From an uncultured Gemmatimonadales bacterium (GTDB lineage Bacteria; Gemmatimonadota; Gemmatimonadetes; Gemmatimonadales; GWC2-71-9): a stretch of 53,807 nucleotides of DNA. A program made the position numbers and the translations under genes. Each line of letters begins with the position of its first letter. Positions within the stretch are counted from its first letter, which is position 1. The notes beneath the pieces are model-generated. The model was not told where the DNA came from, ran no database searches, and saw nothing but the letters and a program-made list of their open reading frames with translations. Shown piece after piece: positions 18,038 through 26,815 of the stretch. The stretch spans positions 1 to 53,807 of the forward strand of contig CAMYLY010000014.1 in NCBI GenBank assembly GCA_947259405.1, written 5' to 3'.

Positions 18038-18909
18038 TGCCGAGCGGCTTGCACCGTGTTGTAGAGCAGCATGGTGATCGTCATGGGGCCGACGCCGCCG
18101 GGAACGGGCGTGATGGCTGCTGCAACCTCTGACACCTCGTCGAACGCGACGTCCCCAACGAGTCGATAGCCCTTCTCCTTGGAAGGATCGTCGACGCGAT
18201 TCACCCCAACGTCAATCACGACGGCACCGGGCTTCACCATGTCCCTCGTCACCAGATCGGCTTTGCCGATCGCAACGATCAGAATGTCGGCTTCGCGCGT
18301 GACCGCCCCTAGGTCTTTGGTTCTCGAATGACACACCGTGACGGTGGCGTCACCGCCTTCGCCTCGCTGCAAAAGGAGGGACGCCATGGGTCGTCCGACG
18401 ATGTTCGATCGCCCCACGATTACGGCGTTCGCGCCCCGCGTATCGACGCCGCTCCGAATCAGCATCTGTTGTACGCCGTACGGCGTAGCCGGTCGGAAAC
18501 CGGCCGGATCGCCGCTCGCAACCTTCCCGACATTCTCCGGATGGAATCCGTCGACGTCCTTCTCGACGCGGATGGCGCGCAGAACGGCTGCTTCTTCGAT
18601 GTGATCCGGAACAGGCAGCTGACAGAGGATGCCGTGAATCGCCGCATCGTTGTTGAGGCGGTCGATGACCGCGAGCAGCTCGTCCTGGGTCGCCGCTGCC
18701 GGCAATACGACCGTTTCAGAGTGCATACCCACGGCTTCACAGGCCTTGCCCTTCATGCGCACGTACACCTGACTCGCGGGGTCCTCACCCACGAGCACGA
18801 CGGCCAAGCCGGGTGTCACCCCCTTGGCCTTCAGCGTCTCGATTTCAGGCCTCAGTTCCTCGCGCATTTCCTGCGCGATCGCTTTTCCACTGATGATCTT
18901 AGCGGGCAA
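18025..18909 (-). CDS. folD: Bifunctional methylene-THF dehydrogenase/cyclohydrolase
   Basis: FolD interconverts 5,10-methylene-THF and 10-formyl-THF using NADP. The product has 294 residues. Motifs: [17 protein letters not shown] (catalytic Tyr and Lys), [38 protein letters not shown] (NADP-binding Rossmann segment) and [18 protein letters not shown]. The frame is open upstream to 19017, but that extension is the rny shadow. TTG 18909 gives [15 protein letters not shown], the standard family start, and overlaps the rny stop by 11 bases; GAGGGCGG lies upstream. The TTG start and overlap suggest modest, coupled expression. Confidence 0.95.
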   Translation of the reverse strand: MPAKIISGKAIAQEMREELRPEIETLKAKGVTPGLAVVLVGEDPASQVYVRMKGKACEAVGMHSETVVLPAAATQDELLAVIDRLNNDAAIHGILCQLPVPDHIEEAAVLRAIRVEKDVDGFHPENVGKVASGDPAGFRPATPYGVQQMLIRSGVDTRGANAVIVGRSNIVGRPMASLLLQRGEGGDATVTVCHSRTKDLGAVTREADILIVAIGKADLVTRDMVKPGAVVIDVGVNRVDDPSKEKGYRLVGDVAFDEVSEVAAAITPVPGGVGPMTITMLLYNTVQAARQWVL

Positions 18910-20479
18910 AGTCCACCGCCCTCGTTTCGCGCACGACAACCACCTTGATTTGCCCTGGGTATTGCAGTTCGGCCTCCACGCGGCGCGCAACCTGCTCGGA
19001 GATGTCCACGGCCTCACGATCGTCTATTTGATCCGGTAACACCGCGATGCGGACTTCTCGCCCGGCCTGGATGGCGAAGGCCTTCTCCACGCCGTTGAAG
19101 CTCGTCGCAATCTTCTCGAGGTTGGCCAACCGCTTGACGTACGTCTCGAACGCTTCGCGCCGTGCCCCCGGGCGAGCGCCGCTGGCCGAATCGGCGGCTT
19201 GGACCACCAGGGACACGGTCGTCTCATGGGGAACATCATCGTGGTGCGCGGCAATGCAGTTGACGATCACGGGGTCCTCGCCGTACCGCGTGGCGACCTC
19301 GACGCCGAGCTCGACGTGTGTTCCTTCGTGCTGGTGTGTCAACACCTTGCCGACGTCGTGTAGTAATGCCCCACGCTTCGCCAATCCGACATCGAGCTTC
19401 AGTTCCGCGGCGAGCATCCCTGCGATCCACGCTACCTCTTTGGAATGCGCAAGGAGGTTCTGTCCGTACGACGTGCGGTATTTCATACGGCCAACGAGTT
19501 TGATGAGCTCGGCGTGGAGCCCGCGGATCCCGAGCTCATACACCGCCTCTTCTCCTGCCTCAATCAGTTGCTGCTCGAGTTCCTCGTGCACCTTGACGAC
19601 CACTTCCTCGATCCGACCCGGGTGAATGCGGCCGTCTTGGATCAGCTGTGCAAGGGACCGACGGGCAACCTCGCGACGGACGGGATCGAAGCATGAGACC
19701 ACCACCGTGTCCGGTGTATCATCGATGATGACATCGACTCCCGTGGCCGTCTCGAACGCTCGGATGTTGCGTCCCTCGCGACCGATGATGCGACCCTTCA
19801 TTTCATCATTCGGCAGCGTGACCGTGGAGACCGTCGCCTCCGTGGTCTGCTCGGCGGCGAGGCGCTGGACGGCCACGGCGATGATCTTCTTTGCCTCGCG
19901 GTCGGCAGTGCGCGTGGCCTCCTCGCGAATCTCCCGAATCCTGGCCGCTGCCTCACTTTCAGCCGTTTCGGTCATTTCCTCGATCAGCGCGGCTTTCGCC
20001 TCGTCCTGCGACATGCGGGCGACCTTTTCGAGTCGCCCTGTGGTTTCGTCATGGAGCTGCTGGAGCTCGTGCTCTCGCGCCTCGATGCCCCGTTCACGCT
20101 TTCCAAGCCCCTGGGCCTGACTCTCGACCGCCTGTTCCTTCTCATCGAGCGCGCTCAGCTTCCGATCGATGAGCGACTCTCGCTCCTGCAGCCGATTCAG
20201 CTGCTTGTCGATCTCGTCACGACGCTCCTTGGCGTCTCGCTCAAACTCCTCGCGGTCGGCGTTGATTTTCGCGTTGGCTTCGAGCAGGGCATTGGACTTC
20301 GCGGATTCGGCCTCACGCTGGGCTTCGCGCTGAATCCGGAGCGCCTCCTGCTCGGCAGCCCGGCCGGCCAGTTCGGCATCTCGGCGCTCTCGGTTCCGCC
20401 CCATGCGATAAAAAACCGCCCCGGCGACCACGATACCGAAGACGGCAATGGCGAACAGCCAGAGCGGAACGCTTATCAT
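18899..20479 (-). CDS. rny: Ribonuclease Y
   Basis: This membrane-anchored endoribonuclease initiates mRNA decay. It has 526 residues: one N-terminal membrane segment ([20 protein letters not shown]), a long charged coiled coil (about 30-200), a KH domain with [15 protein letters not shown], an HD domain with [17 protein letters not shown] and CIAAHHDD, and the conserved C-terminal segment ending [16 protein letters not shown]. The in-frame start at 20527 is rejected because ATG 20479 starts the membrane helix and has GGAG seven bases upstream. It lies 95 bases after zapA, with no RNA gene seen between. In RNase Y bacteria this enzyme replaces RNase E; none is seen in this window. Confidence 0.96.
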   Translation of the reverse strand: MISVPLWLFAIAVFGIVVAGAVFYRMGRNRERRDAELAGRAAEQEALRIQREAQREAESAKSNALLEANAKINADREEFERDAKERRDEIDKQLNRLQERESLIDRKLSALDEKEQAVESQAQGLGKRERGIEAREHELQQLHDETTGRLEKVARMSQDEAKAALIEEMTETAESEAAARIREIREEATRTADREAKKIIAVAVQRLAAEQTTEATVSTVTLPNDEMKGRIIGREGRNIRAFETATGVDVIIDDTPDTVVVSCFDPVRREVARRSLAQLIQDGRIHPGRIEEVVVKVHEELEQQLIEAGEEAVYELGIRGLHAELIKLVGRMKYRTSYGQNLLAHSKEVAWIAGMLAAELKLDVGLAKRGALLHDVGKVLTHQHEGTHVELGVEVATRYGEDPVIVNCIAAHHDDVPHETTVSLVVQAADSASGARPGARREAFETYVKRLANLEKIATSFNGVEKAFAIQAGREVRIAVLPDQIDDREAVDISEQVARRVEAELQYPGQIKVVVVRETRAVDFAR

Positions 20480-20574
20480 ATCTATCTCCAGCGGCAGCGC
20501 TGGCCACTCGGGCCGCGCCGCATGCACTTCAGAGTTGTCGTTACATCGAGGCTAACTAGTTGTCCAACTTACGC

Positions 20575-20901
20575 CTAGTCACCTGGTTGGGCAAACGACC
20601 CAGAGGATCGGCTGCTCCGCTTGGCCGGGGGCAGCAGGCGCGAGAGTTCGACGGACAGCCCGTTGATGCGGTCGGCCAAGTCCTGCTGATGCTGCCAGGC
20701 TTGAAAGAGCTCGTCCGTGATCGAGAGCGCAGCCAGAATCGCCGCCTTGTGCGATTCCACGATCTTGCCCATGGACCTGACGTTGCTCACGGCACGATCG
20801 ACGTATTCGGCAGCGGCCTTCGTGTATTCGACGGGTCGGTCGGACTTGAGCGTGTATTCCTCACCGCCAATCTGGACCGTAACCAGCGTTTTGTCGGCCA
20901 T
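20575..20901 (-). CDS. zapA: Cell division protein ZapA
   Basis: This 108-residue FtsZ-ring stabiliser has the family N-terminal strand unit VTVQIGGEEYTLKSDRPVEYTKAAAEYVDRAVS, then KAAILAALSITDELF and a C-terminal coiled coil (QQDLADRINGLSVELSRLL). The tail is Ser/Arg-rich. ZapA tetramers bundle FtsZ filaments at midcell. The start codon overlaps the stop of the upstream coiled-coil gene by one base (TGATG), which suggests coupled translation and perhaps a shared complex. Confidence 0.9.
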   Translation of the reverse strand: MADKTLVTVQIGGEEYTLKSDRPVEYTKAAAEYVDRAVSNVRSMGKIVESHKAAILAALSITDELFQAWQHQQDLADRINGLSVELSRLLPPAKRSSRSSGSFAQPGD

Positions 20902-21209
20902 CAGGTACGCTCCTCCAAAGCCACTTGCTCCTCGAGAAACCGCAGGCGCGCCAGCAGCTCGTGCACGCGGCCCCGCGCTGCGTCCAGGCGCTCGTGTAGT
21001 GCCACGTTGTCATCCTCCAACTGCTTAACGCGTTGCCGCACCTGGATCGTGTCGCCGCCGTCCACCCGCGCCCGCTCCGCCTCTGCTTTGAGTGCACGCC
21101 GCCGCCAGTCGGACGCGCCCTGGCGGAGGTTGTCCAGCACGAGTTCGAGATCCTCCAACGCCTGATATGCGTTTTTCGTTTCAGGAGGCAGGCTATCGCC
21201 GTTCAACAT
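20901..21209 (-). CDS. Small coiled-coil protein between pheT and zapA
   Basis: This 102-residue, highly charged protein has no signal peptide or membrane segment. From about residue 10 to the end it is predicted by eye to be one long helix with heptad Leu/Val/Ala spacing (NAYQALEDLELVLDNLRQG, VRQRVKQLEDDNVALHERLD, VHELLARLRFLEEQVALEE). I do not recognise a named family; the layout resembles ZapB- or FtsB-like division coiled coils but no signature can be claimed. Its ATG overlaps pheT by 17 bases and its stop shares a base with the zapA start, so it is almost certainly made together with ZapA. Confidence 0.8.
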   Translation of the reverse strand: MLNGDSLPPETKNAYQALEDLELVLDNLRQGASDWRRRALKAEAERARVDGGDTIQVRQRVKQLEDDNVALHERLDAARGRVHELLARLRFLEEQVALEERT

Positions 21210-23544
21210 TGAACTGCTCCTTCAAGACGGCCAACACCCGATCCACGGCGCCGTCAGCGTCAGTGTCTCTGAGCGTCCGGCCGGGACTCCGAAATACGAG
21301 CCTCCAGGCCACACTGCGACCCGAAACCACTTCGCCCCGGTATTCGTCGAAGATGTAGAGGGATTCGAGCAACGCGCCAGAGGTCGAGCGGACCGACGCC
21401 TCGATGTCGGCGGCCGATACGCCAGCCGGGAGGACCAGCGCCAGATCACGTTCGATGGCCGGCGTGGTCGGCAACTCACGGTATTGGACATGCGCGGCGT
21501 GCGCGAAGTCGAGATCCAACTCGAATCCGATCAGCGGCGCCGCCCAGGCAGGTTGGTCCGCAGTGACCGGCCCTACCCACCCACGCTCACGCCCATCGCC
21601 ATCCGTCACCACCCAGCGGTCCCCGCTCACCGCAAGATCGGCGCGGTTCCCGACCACACCCAACGTCAGTTCCGCCAGAGCCTTTGCATCCCAAAGATCG
21701 TAGTCCGATGCGTGGCCTGATCCGGTCCAATGCGGAGGCGTCCGGGCCCCGGAGATCACCGCCGCGATTCGCTCTGTTTCATCGGGGAGGTGGCCCGGTG
21801 CCGTGGCCGTGAACACGATGCCCAGCTCGAAAAGTCGAATGTCTCGCTCGCGCGCACCCCAGTTCCGCTCCGCCGATGCTCTGAGCCCGGTCATCAGATC
21901 GGAGCGGAGGCAGGACTCCTCCGCCGAAAGGGGATTCGAGAGCCGCTGCGCGTCGTCGCGATCACTGTGATTCAGGGGGAACGACCGCGCTTCGTGGAGA
22001 CCGTGGCCCGTGAGCACCCGCCGCAACTGGGCACGTCGCGGCTCACGACTGTCCGCAGGTACCGCGCTCGGCTTGAATGCTCGCAACTCTACGGGGAACG
22101 AGTCGTACCCGTGAAGGCGCGCGACCTCCTCAATGAGATCGACCTCGCGCGTGACATCGGGCCGCCATCCCGGCACCTGCACATGGAGTCGGCCGTCCTT
22201 GGGGGCCACGGCAAATCCAAGGCTCGTGAGGAACCGCTCGATCTCGTCTACCGGAATGCGCATTCCCAAGAGGTGTTCCACCCGTTCCGGGCGCAGGAAT
22301 ACGGCCCGGGTACGGAACGGTGTCGGGTACACGTCGATCGCCGCCTCAGGCTCGCTTCCGCCCGCCACCGCCCGGATGAGTGCGACCGCGCGGCGTAACG
22401 CGTCGTCCATGCCCTCCGGATCTGTTCCACGTTCGAACCTGTAGGAGGCGTCCGTGCTCATCTTTAAGGTCTGTCGAGTACGCCGAATACGCTTCGGGTC
22501 AAAGTACGCGCACTCCAGCAGTACCGTGGTAGTCTCGGACGTCACTTCCGATTCGTGTCCACCCATCACGCCGCCGATGGCAATCGCGCCGTCGGCGTCG
22601 CAGATCATCGTCATCTGTGGGTCGAGGGCGCGGTCCTCCCCATCCAGCGTCCGCAAGCGCTCTCGTGGTTGGGCCCCACGGACAATGACCTTGCCCCCAC
22701 GTAGACGGTCGAGGTCAAACGCATGCATCGGCTGGTTGAGTTCGAACAGGATATAGTTGGTCGCATCAACCACGTTGTTGATGGGGCGCGCACCAACAGC
22801 GCGGAGTCGCGCTTCGAGCCACGTCGGCGACGGGCCGACCTTCACATCAGTGATCGCCGCGGCCATGTACCGCGGACATCCACCCACGTCCTCGATGCTG
22901 ACCTCGACTCCCCCGACGACCCCGTGCGATTCCACACGGCGCGCCGTTTTCCCATCGACCGGCGCGTGAGGGATCGCCGGGAGCTTCACTGGCGCGCCAT
23001 ATACGGCACCCAGCTCACGCGCCACTCCGCGATGCCCCAGGAGGTCCGGCCGATTGGGCGTGATCTCCAGATCCAACCGCACGTCTTTGAGCGGCATGGC
23101 GTCGAGCAAGCGGGTGCCCGGCTCCGCATCCGTCAGGAGCTCCATGATCCCCTCGTGATCCGAGCCCAAGCCGAGTTCACTCGGCGAGCACAACATGCCG
23201 TGCGATACGACACCGCGGATCTTCCGAGCGGAAAGTCTGAGTCCCCCTGGAAGCGTAGCGCCCGCCGGCGCGTAGGCGTACTTCGCCCCTTCCCGCACGT
23301 TGGAGGCGCCGCACACGACTTCTCGTGTTTCGGATCCATCGTTCACATGGCAGAGGGTGAGACGATCGGCGTTCGGATGGCTCCCGGCCTGCTCCACGAT
23401 CCCGACGACAACATCTTCGAGATCCTGATTGAGCGTTTCGATCCCCTCGACGGGCGCCCCCAACATCGCAAGCCGATGCGACGCATCTGCTGCGTCGAGT
23501 TCACGTCCCAGCAGTTCGGCTAACCACTCGAGCGAAACGTTCAT
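21193..23544 (-). CDS. pheT: Phenylalanyl-tRNA synthetase beta subunit
   Basis: This 783-residue subunit has the full bacterial domain order: an N-terminal EMAP/OB tRNA-binding domain (about 40-150, VVVGIVEQAGSHPNADRLTLCHV), B3/B4 with the editing site (about 210-380, PRYMAAAI, NNVVDATNYILFELNQPMHAFD), B5 (about 400-475), the core fold (about 480-680), and the C-terminal FDX-ACB anticodon-binding domain (about 690-783, ERDLALVLPAGVSAADIEASVR). With PheS it forms the heterotetramer that charges tRNA-Phe and edits mischarged Tyr. ATG 23544 overlaps the pheS stop by four bases (ATGA). Confidence 0.97.
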   Translation of the reverse strand: MNVSLEWLAELLGRELDAADASHRLAMLGAPVEGIETLNQDLEDVVVGIVEQAGSHPNADRLTLCHVNDGSETREVVCGASNVREGAKYAYAPAGATLPGGLRLSARKIRGVVSHGMLCSPSELGLGSDHEGIMELLTDAEPGTRLLDAMPLKDVRLDLEITPNRPDLLGHRGVARELGAVYGAPVKLPAIPHAPVDGKTARRVESHGVVGGVEVSIEDVGGCPRYMAAAITDVKVGPSPTWLEARLRAVGARPINNVVDATNYILFELNQPMHAFDLDRLRGGKVIVRGAQPRERLRTLDGEDRALDPQMTMICDADGAIAIGGVMGGHESEVTSETTTVLLECAYFDPKRIRRTRQTLKMSTDASYRFERGTDPEGMDDALRRAVALIRAVAGGSEPEAAIDVYPTPFRTRAVFLRPERVEHLLGMRIPVDEIERFLTSLGFAVAPKDGRLHVQVPGWRPDVTREVDLIEEVARLHGYDSFPVELRAFKPSAVPADSREPRRAQLRRVLTGHGLHEARSFPLNHSDRDDAQRLSNPLSAEESCLRSDLMTGLRASAERNWGARERDIRLFELGIVFTATAPGHLPDETERIAAVISGARTPPHWTGSGHASDYDLWDAKALAELTLGVVGNRADLAVSGDRWVVTDGDGRERGWVGPVTADQPAWAAPLIGFELDLDFAHAAHVQYRELPTTPAIERDLALVLPAGVSAADIEASVRSTSGALLESLYIFDEYRGEVVSGRSVAWRLVFRSPGRTLRDTDADGAVDRVLAVLKEQFNVERR

Positions 23545-24605
23545 AGCGCGAACTGTCCGAGGAAACGCATGTCATTCAGATACAGCATGCGAATATCCGG
23601 GATTCCGTGCCGTAACATGGTGATGCGATGTGGACCCATGCCGAATGCGTACCCCGTGTAGCGCTCCGCATCGATGCCGCAGCGTTCGAAGACTGCTGGG
23701 TGGACCATCCCAGCACCCATGATCTCCAGAAAGCCGGTCTGCTTGCAGGTCGAACACCCAGAACCACGGCAAAGCTGGCACTGCACGTCGACCTCGGCGG
23801 ACGGCTCGGTGAACGGGAAGAACGACGGCCGGAATCGCACCTCGGTTTCAGGCGAGAAGAACCGCTTCACGAAGAAGTCGATGCCCGCCTTGAAATCGAC
23901 GAAGCTAACCCCGTCATCGACTACGAGACCTTCGATCTGTTCGAACGCCGGTGAGTGCGATGGGTCGAACGGATCGCGTCGATAGGCCTGCCCCGGCACG
24001 ACGATGCGAATAGGAGGCTGGTACCGTTCCATCGTGCGCGCTTGCATCGGTGACGTGTGCGTCCGGAGTAGCAAGCGCCCCGGCGCCTTCCACTCCCCGC
24101 AGGGCTGCTTGGCCTGGCCGTCCAGGAAGAACGTGTCGTGCTCGTCGGCCGCCGGATGGTCGAGCGGAATGTTGAGCTTCACGAAATTGTATTCTTCGGT
24201 CTCCGCCTCGGGCCCTGTAACGCGTGTGAAGCCAATTTCGCGGAAGATGTCACAGATTTCGTCGACGACCGCAGTCACCGGATGGATGGCACCTTGCCAC
24301 TGGCGCCGACCTGCCATCGATAGGTCCACATCACTCGCGGTCATCCGTGGGACCGCCAACGCTTCCTCGCGCGCCGCGATCGCGGCTTCGATTTGCTGTT
24401 TGAGTCGGTTCGCGCGCTGGCCAACGTCGCGGCGCGCGTCACTGTCAAGGTCCCGCAGACCCCGCAGGATGTGCGTCAGCTTGCCCGACTTACGCCCCAA
24501 GAGCTGGGTGCGAAGTTCGGCAAGCTCCGCCTCGTCAGCCAACGCAATCGTGTCGACCGCTTTCGCGAGTTCGTCGAGCTGTTGATACAGCGGATGATCG
24601 GGCAT
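23541..24605 (-). CDS. pheS: Phenylalanyl-tRNA synthetase alpha subunit
   Basis: The catalytic class II subunit has 354 residues. An N-terminal coiled coil (about 1-90) contacts tRNA. The aminoacylation core has HPVTAVVDEICDIFREIGF, LLRTHTSPMQARTM, the motif-2 region FRPSFFPFTEPSAEVDVQC, and the motif-3 region GYAFGMGPHRITMLRHGIPDIR. A CxxC-x4-CxxC insert (CQLCRGSGCSTC) precedes FLEIMGAGMVHP, as in many bacterial PheS with a small zinc-type knuckle. The gene starts 11 bases after rplT and is coupled to pheT. Confidence 0.97.
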   Translation of the reverse strand: MPDHPLYQQLDELAKAVDTIALADEAELAELRTQLLGRKSGKLTHILRGLRDLDSDARRDVGQRANRLKQQIEAAIAAREEALAVPRMTASDVDLSMAGRRQWQGAIHPVTAVVDEICDIFREIGFTRVTGPEAETEEYNFVKLNIPLDHPAADEHDTFFLDGQAKQPCGEWKAPGRLLLRTHTSPMQARTMERYQPPIRIVVPGQAYRRDPFDPSHSPAFEQIEGLVVDDGVSFVDFKAGIDFFVKRFFSPETEVRFRPSFFPFTEPSAEVDVQCQLCRGSGCSTCKQTGFLEIMGAGMVHPAVFERCGIDAERYTGYAFGMGPHRITMLRHGIPDIRMLYLNDMRFLGQFAL

Positions 24606-24616
24606 GATGTGCCCGC

Positions 24617-24970
24617 CTATAAGCTCTGTTTCGCGACCTCCGCCAACTCACCGAACGCGGCCGGATCCCGAACGGCGAGATCGGCCAACATCTTTCGGTT
24701 GATGTCGACGCCCGCCTTTTTCAGGCCGGACATGAAACGGCTGTAGGAGAGGTCGTGCGTGCGTGCCGCGGCGTTGATCCGAATGATCCACAGACGGCGA
24801 AAGTCGCGTTTGCGGCGGCGCCGATCCCGGTACGCATACCGAAGGCCCCGCTCGACATTCTCCTTCGCACTTTTGTAGAGCTTACTCCGGCCGCCCCGCG
24901 CTCCCTTGGCAGCCTGCATGATCTTCTTCTTACGCTTGAGGCGCGTCACACTGCTTCGAGCTCTTGGCAT
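24617..24970 (-). CDS. rplT: Ribosomal protein bL20
   Basis: The 117-residue bL20 has a basic N-terminal extension ([19 protein letters not shown]), [46 protein letters not shown] and a C-terminal globular half ([22 protein letters not shown]). It is needed early in 50S assembly; in several bacteria it also binds the operon leader to repress infC-rpmI-rplT. A G-rich GGGGGAG precedes the ATG. It lies 10 bases after rpmI and 11 bases before pheS. Confidence 0.98.
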   Translation of the reverse strand: MPRARSSVTRLKRKKKIMQAAKGARGGRSKLYKSAKENVERGLRYAYRDRRRRKRDFRRLWIIRINAAARTHDLSYSRFMSGLKKAGVDINRKMLADLAVRDPAAFGELAEVAKQSL

Positions 24971-24980
24971 CGCTCCCCCC

Positions 24981-25175
24981 CTACGACGACAGGACGCGCT
25001 TCACGCGTCGCTCGTCAGCCTTCGCCACCAAGGTCCCCTTCCGGAGCCGCCGCTTCCGCTTCTGGCTTTTCTTGGTCAGGATGTGGCTCTTGAACGCGCG
25101 GCGGCGACGGACTTTCCCCTTGCCGGTCAACCGAAACCGCTTCGCCGCTCCACGCCGTGTCTTTTGTTTAGGCAT
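24981..25175 (-). CDS. rpmI: Ribosomal protein bL35
   Basis: The 64-residue basic protein matches bL35 throughout: [28 protein letters not shown], then [21 protein letters not shown]. It is part of the 50S subunit. Its leader (25176-25230) is an almost pure purine stretch on the sense strand with several GGAG/GGGG runs, of which GGAGG about 12 bases upstream of the ATG could serve as ribosome-binding site. The infC-rpmI-rplT order is universal in bacteria. Confidence 0.98.
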   Translation of the reverse strand: MPKQKTRRGAAKRFRLTGKGKVRRRRAFKSHILTKKSQKRKRRLRKGTLVAKADERRVKRVLSS

Positions 25176-25233
25176 CTCTCAGTCCCTCCAACTCCTATCC
25201 CTTCTGTCCCCTCTTTCCCCTCTATCCCCTCTA
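25176..25233. repeat. Purine-rich spacer with shared 18-mer, infC-rpmI joint
   Basis: The sense (-) strand is nearly all A and G, with units like TAGAGGGGA and AAGAGGGGA. The 18 bases at 25216-25233, which run into the infC stop codon, are identical to 4633-4650. It may act as a repeated ribosome-binding tract for rpmI or be a member of a dispersed micro-repeat family. Confidence 0.6.
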
Positions 25234-25743
25234 CTTCGGCGCCAACACCATGATCATGTTCCGACCCTCCAGCTTGGGCAGCGCCTCGATCTTCCCGACG
25301 TCCTCCAACGCTTCGAACACCCGGTTCAGCACCTCTTGGCCGAACTCGGGGTGGGTCACCTGCCGGCCGCGGAACATCATGGTCACCTTCACCTTGTTGC
25401 CTTCTTCGAGAAACTGGCGCGCGTGGCGCGTCTTGAACTCGAAGTCATGTTGGCTGATTCCCGGCCGGTACTTGACTTCCTTCAGATGAATCACGTGCTG
25501 CTTCTTCTTTGCCGCCCGTGCGGCCTTGGCCTGCTCGAACCGGTACTTCCCATAATCCATGATCTTGACGACCGGGGGGCGGGCCTGCGGGGCAACCTCG
25601 ACCAGATCCAGCTGTCGTTCCTGTGCGGCAGTCAGCGCCTCCTCGACCGGAACGATTCCAACCTGCTCCCCGTCGGCGCCGATGAGCCGAACCGGGCTAA
25701 TCCGAATCTGATGGTTCACCCTCGTTCTCGATTTGTCTTCCAG
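25231..25743 (-). CDS. infC: Translation initiation factor IF-3, probable CTG start
   Basis: The product of about 170 residues matches IF-3: RVNHQIRISPVRLIGADGEQVGIV, DLVEVAPQARPPVVKIMDYGKYRFEQAKAARAAKKKQ, KYRPGISQHDFEFKTRHARQFLEEGNKVKVTMMFRGRQ, and RNMIMVLAPK at the end. GTG 25719 is the first ordinary start but has no spaced Shine-Dalgarno and would cut the usual N-terminus. CTG 25743 is in frame, gives MEDKSRTRVNHQIR, and has AGGAGG (25751-25756) exactly seven bases upstream. Non-AUG starts on infC, by which IF-3 represses its own synthesis, are established (AUU in E. coli, AUC in Myxococcus). An ATT at 25749 is also in frame but only one base from the Shine-Dalgarno. Confidence 0.93.
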   Translation of the reverse strand: MEDKSRTRVNHQIRISPVRLIGADGEQVGIVPVEEALTAAQERQLDLVEVAPQARPPVVKIMDYGKYRFEQAKAARAAKKKQHVIHLKEVKYRPGISQHDFEFKTRHARQFLEEGNKVKVTMMFRGRQVTHPEFGQEVLNRVFEALEDVGKIEALPKLEGRNMIMVLAPK

Positions 25744-25750
25744 TGAAATC

Positions 25751-25756
25751 CCTCCT
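25751..25756 (-). promoter_or_regulatory. infC Shine-Dalgarno AGGAGG
   Basis: AGGAGG is seven bases before CTG 25743 and is the perfect anti-16S complement. It is the main evidence for the CTG start; it stands 31 bases before GTG 25719, too far to serve it. Confidence 0.75.
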
Positions 25757-25766
25757 CGCGTAAGAC

Positions 25767-25797
25767 AAAAAAGCGGATCCGACCCTCCGGAATCCGC
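25767..25797 (-). terminator. Leader terminator/attenuator candidate before infC
   Basis: On the - strand GCGGATTC and GGATCCGC (25773-25797) form an 8-pair stem (one T-G pair) around a 9-base loop, followed at once by TTTTTTG (25767-25772). This is a typical rho-independent terminator. It sits within the infC leader and 11 bases before its Shine-Dalgarno, so it either ends transcripts from the MBL gene or attenuates infC. Confidence 0.6.
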
Positions 25798-25915
25798 GAA
25801 AACGACAACACGTCGTCTAAGTTCGTTCGGACCCTGAACGCTCAGTGGCCGCTCGCCACCGGCAGGAGGGTGAAGCGCACGCGGGCGCTTGCTTAACTAG
25901 TTGTGGGCTTGGAAC

Positions 25916-26815
25916 CTAGACGTCGCCCGTCGGGCTGTCAAGCGGCTCGAACTTGTACGACTTCTCGTCTTTTCCCACGCGCCCCACGCCGTGCTCCGGA
26001 TCATGCTCGAACGCCAGGAGCCACCGGGCATCATGGGCATGCGCGAGGAGCTGCCGCTTGTTCTCAAGCGTCACCAAGGGTTCGAGATCGTACCCCATAA
26101 TCCAGGGTAGCGGCACGTGTGCCGTCGTGGGGATGAGGTCACCCAGATAACAGAGCGTCGCATCTTCGCTCTCAGCGAGGACGGATTGGTGGTACGGGAC
26201 GTGACCGGGAGTGGGAAGAACTCGAACTCCAGGAACGATCTCGTCCTCGCCACGCACGAGTTGCCACCGATCCGCCTCAGCCACTGGAGCATAGTTGTGC
26301 GGGAGATAACTGGCCGCCGTTCGCTCGTTCGTGTTCATCGCGAACTGTAGCTCGCCTTCCTGCACCACGTAGGTGGCGTTGGGAAACGCCAGCTCGACCG
26401 GTCCCATCTGTCCCTTCGGTCCCTTCAGAACCGTGTTCCCTCCTCCGTGGTCGAAATGCAGATGCGTATTAATCACATACCGAATGGCTTCGGGCTGGAC
26501 CCCGACCTCGGCGAGCGCGTCTTCGAGTCGGGTTGGACCGTGGTGACCCACATTATCGACGGCGTAGATGTCGCAGAACTTCTCGCTTTCTTTATTCCCG
26601 ACACCCGTGTCCACGAGAATTGGTCCCACGTCGTGCTCGATCAGCAGGCAGCGCAGCGCCAGCGGGATCCGATTGCGCTCGTCAGGCACGATACGGCGCT
26701 GCCACAGCTGCTTGGGCACAACGCCGAACATCGCTCCGCCATCCAGCCGCTGGCTCCCTCCATCAAGCAAGTGACACGTCAAGGCGCCAACGGAGAAGGT
26801 CGTTGCCAGACTCAT
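25916..26815 (-). CDS. MBL-fold metallo-hydrolase
   Basis: This 299-residue cytosolic metallo-beta-lactamase-fold protein has the zinc motif THLHFDHGGGN (His118, His120, Asp122, His123), then PTPGHVPYHQSV (third His), LGDLIPTTAHV (bridging Asp) and a late FEHDPEHG. This arrangement is that of the broad AHL-lactonase/parathion-hydrolase-like subgroup; the real substrate cannot be told, and no lactonase function is claimed. ATG 26815 overlaps the exonuclease stop (ATGA). It is the last gene of the probable Rex-controlled unit rex-arcA-exonuclease-MBL. Confidence 0.85.
   Translation of the reverse strand: MSLATTFSVGALTCHLLDGGSQRLDGGAMFGVVPKQLWQRRIVPDERNRIPLALRCLLIEHDVGPILVDTGVGNKESEKFCDIYAVDNVGHHGPTRLEDALAEVGVQPEAIRYVINTHLHFDHGGGNTVLKGPKGQMGPVELAFPNATYVVQEGELQFAMNTNERTAASYLPHNYAPVAEADRWQLVRGEDEIVPGVRVLPTPGHVPYHQSVLAESEDATLCYLGDLIPTTAHVPLPWIMGYDLEPLVTLENKRQLLAHAHDARWLLAFEHDPEHGVGRVGKDEKSYKFEPLDSPTGDV

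Larger units (their letters stand above)
25744..25915 (-). promoter_or_regulatory. infC-rpmI-rplT 5' leader region
   Basis: This 172-base space separates the MBL-fold gene from infC on the same strand. From 5' to 3' it holds a hairpin (25873-25890, AAGCGC/GCGCTT stem) that may close the upstream transcript, a stretch without clear promoter boxes, an intrinsic-terminator-like hairpin with a T6 tail, and the infC Shine-Dalgarno 10 bases later. The layout resembles attenuated IF-3/L20 operon leaders known in Firmicutes, but no L20-binding fold is demonstrated here. Confidence 0.5.

Noticed and set aside
20480..20574. Possible 6S or other small RNA between zapA and rny
   Set aside because: The space is only 95 bases and shows no long stem typical of 6S RNA; apart from the rny ribosome-binding site nothing is seen.
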